Part shown: positions 55,343 through 64,000 of the stretch, in pieces
Layout: each line of letters begins with the position of its first letter
How positions within the stretch are numbered: position 1 is the first letter of the stretch
Assembly: GCA_010405405.1 (NCBI GenBank)
Contig: MU004231.1
Location: forward strand, 799,736-863,735
Length of the DNA: 64,000 nt
Reading direction: 5' to 3'
Source: Microthyrium microscopicum
Taxonomy: Eukaryota; Ascomycota; Dothideomycetes; Microthyriales; Microthyriaceae
The notes under the pieces: model-generated
Databases searched by the model: none
What the model saw: the letters and a program-made list of their open reading frames with translations, nothing else
What the model was told of the DNA's origin: nothing
Program-made: the position numbers and the translations under genes

Positions 55343-57473
55343 GGGAGGAAAACATGCTTGTGAAAATCAGGAAGCTAGAAGGGGAGCAAAACGATGTTTT
55401 GCAGTAGGTTTGATTGATACAAAAACGTGGCAAAGGCAGCCTTGGAACAAAACTGGCCGCACTAATGAGGGAAAGATACTTGTCAATTCATTGGCGGGGG
55501 AAAGCCCTGTGTGGTGGTCTGGGAAGTACTTGAACGTTGCCCTTCCATAGCAATGCTTAGCTTACTGTTTTACAAATCTACCAGTATTGTGTTGAACCGA
55601 TGTTTACCTTTAAGCTTACGCCAGCTGGCTCATCTATGCTCACGCAGGCAAGCAAGTATATCGTCTAGTTTCGTCCTACACCACTGCAGAGCCACCCAGT
55701 TCTTTTTTCTTTTAAACACATCGGAGCAAGGTTTGAAATTATGTGATATCAGTTTAAGAGGAAATCACCTCCTAATGTACCTGAATTGCTGTAGATGGGT
55801 ATGAAGAGTTACATGTGGCGAGCGGCAGAGGAAAGCATACTTTGCAAAGGTTACCTAAAGCCAATATTTGTCTTGAGGGAGCTGACGGGAGCTGTCCGAT
55901 TCGATAATTGGTATTGACAGTTCTAACATCAGTGTTGTATCCGCTGCATGCCCTTGGAGATCGATCTGATCTGATCGCGATTGGCTGAGGTTGGCCCTTA
56001 ACAGATTTTCGTCTCAGTTCTTGGTTGTTGACTGCCATCATTGATCTCCATGAGCTTCTGGAGCTTTCTCACAGCTCGAGCTGTGAGCTATCTTTAGTTC
56101 GCGAGGGTCCCACGCTTTTCAAGGAAACAAACGGTCCAGCTTTGCCTCAGAAGAAGGTTGCTGTTTCGAAACCTTGACGCGCGCCTCTGCAGGGGCTTGC
56201 AGATTGCGACACTAGAGTCGTTTCTTGGGGCTGGGGGCCTGTCAACTTCACCTCACTTGCTCGACTCAGCTCAGCGACTTTACGAGCATTTGATTGCAAT
56301 ATTTCTGAAGGTTTGCATACGGGTGGAGACCTAAAGCTGTCGATACGCGCAAGGACAGAATTGGTTTGACAAGGCCAGTCGCGGATATCCGCTTTCGGAT
56401 CGCTTTCCGGGTCGCCTTGATGGCGCAGGATGCTCTGTCATCCCACCATGCTGTCCTACCAGTCCAGCATCGCGCGTTGGCCGATGAAGAAATCAGATGG
56501 CGTGGATAGCTGCGCCCATTGAAATAGGGAAATGCTAAAGTTGCAAGGAGGGGCAAGTCATGTCATCATCAGCATATAGTTGCAAAAGCGTCTTTGTGGC
56601 GGCTGTCAGAATGGTATGTGTGGTGAATTGGCCAACGCCAGGGCAAGTCAGTGTCAGGTCTCAGCATTTCTAGCATCCCCTCAGAGCTTCATACCTACAT
56701 GCTCCCGCAGTAGATCGATAGGCTGCAAACATACAGGCCCCTACTGAGACACAGGATTTCAATCTCATTCTGAGAGCGTCCCCACCCTAGCGGTTCCTGG
56801 AGATCCTGCAATTGGGCCCTGTTAGGTGTCCGAGTCGCTGGATCATGGCCATGGCATCCCATCCACGCGTGGTCGAAATTACAGTCCGAGCAAAGACCAA
56901 AAGCGACAAAGCGTGGCTATTAAATGTCTCGTGTGTCGCGGGCAATACAGCTAGATTCAATAGACTGAATCTGTTCATAAAGAAAGGATGCATGGCGGCG
57001 CGCCCAGCAGCAGCCGACGGCTAGTGATGAAGGACAAGGTGTAACAGGTTACCCAACAATGCTTCCTAGGGATCAAAGGTATACTATTGCCCCGTAGCCT
57101 CGTAATGGTAGCTATACGCTGAATGTTGCTGATGTCCATCAGTGTCGCATGTTGTACATAGCTGTCCCGCGGCCCAGACTTAGAACTGCTAGGTAAGGCA
57201 GGTACCCTCCAGACTCTCCCACACGTAGTTTCTGTAGTTGGGAATGTTTCTTGTTCGCCCCTGCCGTTTTTTGACCTGCTCCTACCTATCGTGTCTCTCG
57301 TTCCTTCCAAATCAACTGCTGCCTCCCACCTTTAGTCTCAACTGCGAACCTCGCACCTCCCGTTACCTCTTTCTAACCTCCGTCCGGCGTCAACCAACTG
57401 TGGAATCTGGATCTGTCTGAACATCGACTATTTCAACTATTCTCCTGGAGGCGAGCTATCCAATGACTAGACA
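55343..57473. other. intergenic region RPS0-pseudokinase
   Basis: 2.1 kb. Holds the RPS0 3' end, a 20-bp palindrome at 56068-56087 and, from about 57.2 kb, a C/T-rich leader before the pseudokinase ATG. Frames such as 56266-56556 minus, 56812-57024 plus and 56975-57310 minus are not supported. Confidence 0.45.
56068..56087. repeat. 20-bp perfect palindrome
   Basis: Ten-base half-site CTCACAGCTC followed directly by its exact reverse complement. It contains XhoI-like CTCGAG at the centre. Could be a dimeric factor site or chance. Confidence 0.85.
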
Positions 57474-59666
57474 ATGAGCTCGAGAACCATTACCAGTGTG
57501 GTCACCTCCGACACCATAGCCTTGAACGCTGCTGTGTTCGGTTATGCGGGACATTCGCTCGTCACGCCCCACTCGGCCATCAAGCAGATATGGTGGACCG
57601 AAGAACGCATTCAGGCCAAAGTCACGAGAGACTTTATCGTCTCTAAGCTTCGTCCAGACGAGCGCGCCCAGCTTGATCAGCCCGTTTCGTTTGGTAGCGA
57701 GCTCACCGACGCTACCTACATTGACTGGATCCTTGACAAGACGAAGCGACTCTTTCTGATTCTGGTTGAAGTTGGCGTGCCAGATCAGATCTTTGGTGCC
57801 ATTGACGATGTCTGGGACGACCATGATCTCCCGATACCTCTGGAAGATGTCGACAAACTGGCATTATCCTGGAAAAATGACGAGACCCTGAATCGAAAAT
57901 TCTATTCTACTCAATATTCATTTCTCCTCCGACCACTCACGGAGGACGCTCATATCAAATATGGACCAAATGAAGTGATTCCCCTCGAATATGTTCACCG
58001 ACTCCCGCCAGCGGCAATTCTCCAAAGCTGGCTGAAAATGCATTTACCTAAAGAACCAAATGAAATATACGTCCGTAGAAAGGTTAACCTGGGAGCGACT
58101 GGAGACAAAGTTGATCCAACCAAGGAGGCTCAATTTCTTGCCGACATACAAAAGGCACGATTGATCCAACATAAACACATTGCTTTCGTGTGGGCTTCAT
58201 ATACTTCCAAAGGAAATGGCTTCTTCCTCACAACCTTCGAAGCCGAACATACATTAAAGTCTTTCATTGATTTCCGTTCCGCAGCATCTCTTCAGAAACT
58301 TACCAAAACCCAACGAAACGAGACTCTTCTCACCTGGCTTCACTGTCTTGCGGATGCCCTGGCATCTATCCATGATCAAGGAATGTATCACTGCGCCATT
58401 ACTCCATCCAACATCCTCATCGATGGCGAGAACCAAATCGCCTTTAGTGATATTGGTTCCCTTAAGACTTTCCAGACCGAGAAGAAGCATGACCCGTCAG
58501 AAGGGTACAATTACGGCGCACCCGAAAATCATGCCACAAAGCCTCTACCATTTCTCAATAGCTCGCCCGAGAGTAGCTTTTCCAGATTTACACATCGCCG
58601 GAAGAAATCGACCGACAGCAAGCGATCCTCAACCACAAAGTCACGCCAGAGTAGCCATTCATCTGGTAATTCAGTGTCCAGCTTGCCCGACATCGTCCCA
58701 CCTCTGGTTGAATGCCAAACCCCTAGTGTGTCATCCATGTCCTCAATGGACTCCCCTCAAACTCCGACATCCGAGATCTCCCCAATGCAGCCAATGCGCC
58801 CTCCACCACCTCTTCCTAAGGACGATATCTTGAAGACGAAAGTGTCCGTCGTCGATACACTTAGCCTTTTCAACGCTTCCTGGGCAACGATGACAACAAC
58901 GTCATCTCCACCTTCATCTCCTACGCGTACAGGTCACACCTTGCCATCGAGCTACTTTGGTCAACAAGCTGACGTCTTCTCTTTGGCGTGCATCTTCACC
59001 GACATCATAACTTATATGATTAAGAAGAAATTGTCCGACTTTGTCAAGTACAGAACTACCAAGCGCAAGGATTCAATTAGTGCATCCAATCTAATGTCCC
59101 CCCCTTCCTCTGGGTCAAGCTCGTCACCCCAAGCTTCTTCGCCCTCCAAAGGCAACGCCGATTCTTCGTTTCACAATAATCTCGGCAAGATCACAGACTG
59201 GACCGAAGTACTCGAGGCAGAGGCAGCCGTCCAGGACGACCCAACCTGCCGGGCCATTCCACTCCTAATGCGCCTTGTCCGATGGATGATGTCGCCTAAT
59301 CCGCTACATCGTCCTTCCGCCGCCGAGGTTCGTGAGCGAGTCTTTGATATCCTCATTGGCCATGCCGGAGTCGAAAGTGTCTGCTGCCACTCTGCCCATC
59401 GTGCCATGCCTGGGAACAGCGCACCTACTGTGCCGCGATTGACCTTACCGCCGAAGCCAATGAAGGGTGGTGATGAGGTCAAGAGTCGCGCCGGACCCAG
59501 TGGATCCAGCGAGCAACGCAAGCAGACACAGCGCAAACCGGTGCCACTCTACATTCCCAAAGACTCAGAGACGAGTGTCAATAATGTCCCACCGTCACCC
59601 AGCAAAACTTCCTCGTCCTTCAGCGGTTTTGTTCGCGGCCTTAAATGGCGCAAACAGAATACTTGA
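57474..59666 (+). CDS. protein kinase-like protein lacking catalytic motifs (pseudokinase)
   Basis: Single exon, 730 residues. Residues about 1-220 form an N-terminal region with FGYAGHSLVTPHSAIKQIWW, FIVSKLRPDERAQLDQ and YIDWILDKTKRLFLILVEVG, conserved in character but not a known domain to me. The kinase-like region starts near 215 (NEIYVRRKVNLGATGDKVDP). It keeps the shape of the fold (ADALASIHDQGMYHCAITPSNILI; FSDIGSLKTF; YGAPENH) and a C-lobe with DVFSLACIFTDII. Key residues are missing: HRD-K is H-C-A-I-T (about residue 306) and DFG is SDIG (about 324). A long Ser/Pro-rich insert (RRKKSTDSKRSSTTKSRQSS) separates the activation-segment region from the C-lobe. Probably a scaffold or regulator; function unknown. 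Confidence 0.85.
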   Translation: MSSRTITSVVTSDTIALNAAVFGYAGHSLVTPHSAIKQIWWTEERIQAKVTRDFIVSKLRPDERAQLDQPVSFGSELTDATYIDWILDKTKRLFLILVEVGVPDQIFGAIDDVWDDHDLPIPLEDVDKLALSWKNDETLNRKFYSTQYSFLLRPLTEDAHIKYGPNEVIPLEYVHRLPPAAILQSWLKMHLPKEPNEIYVRRKVNLGATGDKVDPTKEAQFLADIQKARLIQHKHIAFVWASYTSKGNGFFLTTFEAEHTLKSFIDFRSAASLQKLTKTQRNETLLTWLHCLADALASIHDQGMYHCAITPSNILIDGENQIAFSDIGSLKTFQTEKKHDPSEGYNYGAPENHATKPLPFLNSSPESSFSRFTHRRKKSTDSKRSSTTKSRQSSHSSGNSVSSLPDIVPPLVECQTPSVSSMSSMDSPQTPTSEISPMQPMRPPPPLPKDDILKTKVSVVDTLSLFNASWATMTTTSSPPSSPTRTGHTLPSSYFGQQADVFSLACIFTDIITYMIKKKLSDFVKYRTTKRKDSISASNLMSPPSSGSSSSPQASSPSKGNADSSFHNNLGKITDWTEVLEAEAAVQDDPTCRAIPLLMRLVRWMMSPNPLHRPSAAEVRERVFDILIGHAGVESVCCHSAHRAMPGNSAPTVPRLTLPPKPMKGGDEVKSRAGPSGSSEQRKQTQRKPVPLYIPKDSETSVNNVPPSPSKTSSSFSGFVRGLKWRKQNT

Positions 59667-61208
59667 GCATCGCATCGTGCCTAGCTGGCATATATCACCA
59701 GCTCGTTTTTTTCGTTTTCATTTTCGTCTGTCTTTTTCGACATTAACGATACCCCCGTCATGGCGACATTCTACAAATTTGTTCTCAGGAGTATGTATGA
59801 GCAACCATTAACTAATGGAGTTTATGTGTGGGAAAAGGCATGGACAGATTCTGCCTTGTACATTCATTTCATGGAAAAGATATGTTCGGGCGCCAACAGA
59901 TGCGCCGAACTCTTTACTGGCTTTATTTTGACAAGCTTATTTGCGGCTGCTGCCTTTTGTACGAAAGCTTATACTATGGCCTTTTAGAGGCACATTACAT
60001 CAATGGTAGTTTCTTCTGTGTAGTTTTAGATCAACTGGTGGAATACCATTGACTGCGGAGAATGGAAGTGGACAGTTGTAAGCATAATCCAATCAGTACA
60101 GTCAACCCAATGCTTCCCACTATCCGGTGTCCCCTGTAGTCGTGAACAGCATCATGAACTTGCATAACTCTCGACGTTTTCTGCTGTCCCCAAAACCCGC
60201 TGCCCAACTGCTACTGCCAGGCTGTCCACCATCACCACTAACTGTCCCAGTTCCCTCGCCGCTAACTTCCCCGTACAACAGCCGCATACTCGCACACAAC
60301 CTCTCGTACCTGGCACTAGTCACACACTACGGACAATACCTACCGCATGGCAGCAAGACAATCATGAGAGAAGGGAGAAAAATATCCATTTTGCAATTTT
60401 TGCCGGCACCCGGCAACGTCCGTGGGAACATTATTACATACATAGTTAAGAGACACGAGAGAAGAACATTCTAAAACGCAACACACATACAACCCAACAG
60501 AGAAACGTTTCAGCGCGTTGTCCCAGCATCACCACATCACCCAGCCAACGGAACCAAAAATGGAGCCTACGACGCCTGATGCCCAATGGTGTACAATGAA
60601 AGAATAGCAAGACCATAGCACATTACGGTATGTTTTTTTTGGAGGGGAGGTGAAGAATGATTGTAAACGTGCAAAAGGGGTCATGAAATTATGTTATGTA
60701 CAAAGTTGGGTGCGCTTCTCACACTAAGTGTGCATAGTAATGTATGAAGGTCGCTGTAAAAGCCAAAGAATGAAGAGCGGGGAAAGATTGAATGGCTAGA
60801 AGGGCGTAGACGGCAAGACACAGTAGTCGTATGTGCGAGTATGCGGTCGCACACGATCCAGCACTGCCTCGGAGCGCCAGTACCGAAGAGCTGTGTCCGT
60901 TGCGAGGAAACGTGGTGCGGTGCAGCTGGTGCGAGGGAAATCGGGGCTTATGTGGAAGAGGTTGGGAAGGAAGAGCGCCTATTGGGTATTCTTTTGAGCG
61001 GATTTCTTTTGAGCGAGAAGAGGAGTTTTGTATAGTTTGGCGCACAGTTGGGGACAGTCAAAAAATCTTCAGTAAGGTCGATGCCTGTCTCATGGACTGC
61101 TGATTTCCACAAGGCTTCGATTGCCCGCAGGTACTGAAGGGAATCAAGTCCCCACGTGCGCATCATACCCGATGGAGTAAAAAGCAGGAAGGCGATAGGT
61201 TTATGCTT
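59667..61208. other. intergenic region between convergent genes
   Basis: About 1.5 kb between the stops of the pseudokinase and TOM70 genes. Frames (59760-59987, 60127-60474 plus; 60719-61045 minus) overlap and lack any signature. Nothing else recognised. Confidence 0.45.
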
Positions 61209-63326
61209 CTAGTATGGTACTGCCCCACCCATTGGACCACCCATCGAGCGCATATGCTCGGCGAGTTGGGGATACTTTTGTTGCACCTATATCACGACGG
61301 AATGTTAGCATGGCGAACGATATGGAAAGACTTGCAACAACGACAAGAAACGTAATGACATGGAAGGAAGAACGTGGACTGACCTCGATTTGAGTACGTG
61401 TTGCCTCGGCGTATTGTAGCGCATTAACTATCTCGCCTTCTGTCCGGGATAGGTCTGCGGCCTTTTCAAAGTACTTGAGTGCTTCGGTGACGTTGCCTTG
61501 GGTCAGCAACAGTTGTGCCATGGTGGCCACGGCGATGTCGCATTCTTCATCGACTATTGAATCTTGTGAGCCAGAACATCACTAATTGGGAATATATAGC
61601 GGTAAAACTTACGGAGCAGAGCCTTTTGACATAGTTCCTGCGCTTCATCCATGTTCTGCTCCCATTGGAATTTGGAGAGGGCTTTGTTGACTAATGGGAG
61701 CACGTTCATGCCTGTGGGATGGACTTGCTTCTCAAGATCAATGGCAGTGTCGAATTGTTCCACGGCTTTTTGGAACTGTTTTTGATCGAGTAGGATTTCA
61801 CCATAATAGTTGTATACATCTGGAACGCGTTCAAAGTTCTTGATACAGCGTCTGAATGTTGCCATCGACGAGGCTATTGATCCTTGCTTGTATTGTGTGA
61901 CGCCAAGTTGGATATGTGAGTAGATGAAGTCCTTATCGAGATCAATCGATTTCTGATAGTCAGCAGCTGCTTCATTCAATTCCTGGTTCAAGAAGTGGAA
62001 TTGGCCTCGGTGATACCAGATATCAGGGTCGTCTGGCGTATGCTCCATAGCTGCCTCAAAGTCCCGGAGAGCACCATCACGATCTCCTAAGATAAGTTAG
62101 ACAGCAGTCGATGAAAAGAATGGCTTCGGCTCTTACCATTTTCCAGGTACATGCTGACGCGCTTGACATAGCTTTGCGTCATGGTTGGATCAAGCTCAAT
62201 GCTCTTGTTGATATGTGTCATGGCACTATCAGTGTCGCCAAGGAGCCATAAGAATGTCGCCCGCATATTGTGGGCAAGAGCCTCATATTCACCCAGGTCA
62301 TCGAGCTCCAGAGATTTCGTAAAAGCCTCGGAAGCTTCGTTATAGTCAGCAGCACTGCGTCCTCGTAGAGCAACCAGTCCTTTCCGCAATTGTCCCTTTC
62401 CAGATGATTCGTCAATGTCGTCGGTTTCCGTCAACCCGGCGGGCAAATCTTTTGGTCGGAAGCTTTGTAAGTAGTTAGATATGAAAGCCGCGCTAGGTAG
62501 CCGGGCTTTTTTGGTCTCGAGCATTGCTGAAGCCTTCTCGGTTGCGACAATTTGCAAGAGGGATTCGACCTTGTTGGCACTTGTTGGATTCTGGAACTTT
62601 TCGATTATGCAACTTGCAGTATAGTCCAGGAGTGCTTCGCTGTACTTCTTCAACTGCTCATATGCATTGGCACGTCGGTTCAACGCCTTAACGTACATAC
62701 GGTCCAGATTGAGAGCGGCTGTAGTGTCGTCGACAACCTTCTCCCAGTCACCCATAGCTTGATGACATGCAGCGCGGTTGGAATAGAAGATTGGATCTTG
62801 CTTCAGATCAATTGCCTTGGTATAGAGCTCGATAGCTCGATTGAAATCCTTGGATCCATAAGCCTTGTTACCTGCGGCCTTGAGCTTGGAAGCATAATCC
62901 TTTCGTTCCTGCAATGACGTTAGTGGGCTGCAAGTTAGGCAGACGCGTATAGCAAACCTGTTCTGACAGCGAAGTGATAAATTCTTCACTCATATCTACA
63001 TTCTCAAGTTCATAATCACCGGTTGACGCCGAGACCGATGGAGGGGTTTCGCGGCTGGTGGTGGCTCCAGTGGAAGCATCTTCATCCTTCTTGCCCTTCC
63101 GCTTCTTGGACTTCTTCTTTGGGGATGGTTTCGAAGGGGTGGTATCATTGACGTAATAGTATATGCCGGCGGCAGAGACCAGGACTGTTACGCCAGCGAT
63201 TGTGTATACGACAGCTTTATTCTCTGATGCCCATGTTGATATCCGGTCGAACAACGAGGAGGACGAAGCGGAGGGATCGTACGGGATGGGTAGAGTCTGA
63301 GGAGGGAGATCGGTGGCGTTTGCCAT
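61209..63326 (-). CDS. TOM70: mitochondrial import receptor TOM70
   Basis: Outer-membrane receptor for mitochondrial precursors, particularly carrier proteins with internal signals, delivered by Hsp70/Hsp90. Five exons. The N-terminus ([20 protein letters not shown]) precedes a single membrane anchor, about residues 37-57 ([19 protein letters not shown]), then a Pro/Lys-rich linker ([18 protein letters not shown]). TPR repeats fill the rest: [20 protein letters not shown] and [20 protein letters not shown] form the clamp domain (with NRAA), then [40 protein letters not shown] and [20 protein letters not shown]. The last small exon gives [20 protein letters not shown] and ends AVPY. The first intron (after SLSEQ) has CTAAC and GCAG. 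Confidence 0.95.
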
Positions 63327-63562
63327 TTCGACGATGGCCGCAGATTAAGAAATGTGGATGAGATCCAAGTAATAGAATGAGGAGGATGTCTGGATCAAGA
63401 GATCAGTATTGTGTTGATGGACAATGCAGTTTGTCAAGATGCATGAGATCGCGCTCAATCTGATGGTGAATTATCGGCTCTTAGCTTTGCAGTTACCCAG
63501 ATTTTTGAGAAAAGCTTTGGCGCTAGCTGGTTATTGCCTAGCGCTTCTCCTCAACAAATCTC
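63327..63562. promoter_or_regulatory. shared promoter of TOM70 and the right-edge gene
   Basis: 236 bp between two divergent start codons. No specific motif recognised. Confidence 0.45.
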
Positions 63563-64000
63563 ATGTCAAGCAATGAGAACAAACATTTCGACCTTTCACA
63601 ACCAACAATGTCTGCTAGTGGTAATAATACAGTCGGTGTCGCCTCTCATCCAGACGATAAAGTGAAAGATGTGCCTTATATCTTCACCAGTCTCCGATAT
63701 GATCCTCTTTTAAGAGATTTTGAAGATCCTCTGAAGCAGAAGTAAGTCGCGACTTTAAAAGCATGACTTCATATGCATATACCCGTCGCAGTTCGGATCT
63801 TACGGCAAACCTTCTACCATATTCATATGCGTTGCTTGAAGCATATTGACAAGATTTCCTAGAACTAAATCGGCTTCAAGTCATGGGAGAAACAATCCCT
63901 GGTACAACAGTCCTTTATATCACTGTCGATTCCATCAAGAACGACTCATACAAGCAGCCCAGAAATTAGATCTCAAAGAATGCCTACGCCGACCATGCCT
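63563..64000 (+). CDS. probable class-IV aminotransferase-like (aminodeoxychorismate lyase-like) protein, 5' part
   Basis: First exon 63563-63741 encodes MSSNENKHFDLSQ through PYIFTSLRYDPLLRDFEDPL. With donor AA/GTAAGT and acceptor TTTCCTAG (ending 63863) the frame continues SASSHGRNNPWYNSPLYHCR and FHQERLIQAAQKLDL to the window edge. The pattern FTSLRYDP ... LY-x-x-x-x-H-x-x-R-L-x-x-AA is what I remember of fungal PLP-dependent aminodeoxychorismate lyase/branched-chain aminotransferase-like proteins. A nearer acceptor (GTCGCAG) would lead into a stop within 25 codons. No catalytic lysine lies in the visible part, so the assignment is tentative. Confidence 0.5.

Noticed and set aside
1-64000. 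tRNA genes, rRNA, CRISPR arrays, LTR elements, secondary-metabolite cluster
   Set aside because: Searched by eye for B-box-like GGTTCGA words, long direct repeats and megasynthase motifs; none was convincing. A tRNAscan run would be decisive.

Overview
The window looks like nuclear DNA of a filamentous ascomycete (Pezizomycotina). Genes have short introns (about 45-60 bp) with GTAAGT-like donors and CTAAC/CTGAC branch points. The recognisable proteins are of filamentous-fungal type: a NUC-2/PHO81 starting MKFGKQIQKRQ, a 21.3 kDa complex I subunit, and a KapK/CRM1 with threonine at the leptomycin site. Large AT-rich blocks carry the signature of repeat-induced point mutation (RIP). The species cannot be named from this; a leotiomycete-like fungus is possible but unproven.

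Layout. 1-1.34 kb: 5' part of a Cdc25-type Ras GEF (minus, runs off the left edge). 1.3-17.9 kb: gene-poor. It holds three large RIP-decayed DNA transposons whose ends I could place: a Mutator-like element (4567-7314, 10-bp target duplication), a second unrelated Mutator-like element (8565-11727, 10-bp duplication) and a PIF/Harbinger element (12212-15507, 3-bp duplication). Two small non-RIPped MITEs follow (16083-16313 and 16506-16652). 17.9-25.5 kb: GINS subunit PSF2 (minus), ALG10 glucosyltransferase (plus), a third MITE just 3' of ALG10, then exportin CRM1. 27.0-30.9 kb: PHO81/NUC-2 phosphate regulator, whose start codon appears to be split by a 388-bp intron. 31.3-36.3 kb: a small membrane protein, COA1, the NatA acetyltransferase catalytic subunit Naa10, a short-chain dehydrogenase and the complex I 21.3 kDa subunit. 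36.6-42.4 kb: a RING-like/coiled-coil protein, then a Gfd2/YDR514C-type DEDD exonuclease-fold protein with an RGG tail, followed directly by a decayed partial copy of itself. 42.4-48.3 kb: gene-poor, with a RIP-decayed TA-inserting transposon (44724-46358). 48.3-52.8 kb: PTR2 peptide transporter and a secreted M28 leucine aminopeptidase. 53.1-55.3 kb: divergent mitochondrial uS15m and cytosolic uS2 (RPS0). 57.5-59.7 kb: a pseudokinase. 61.2-63.3 kb: TOM70 (minus). 63.6 kb to the edge: start of a probable class-IV aminotransferase-like gene.

How the genes fit together. Most are single-copy housekeeping genes with no shared pathway. Exceptions are the PTR2/aminopeptidase pair (extracellular protein digestion plus peptide uptake, with GATA-factor sites before PTR2) and five divergent pairs with short shared promoters. 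I found no secondary-metabolite cluster, CRISPR array, rRNA or tRNA. No clearly new multi-gene system was found. The most informative observations are the structurally complete RIP fossils with intact target duplications, the PHO81 split start codon, and the tandem partial duplication of the Gfd2-like gene.
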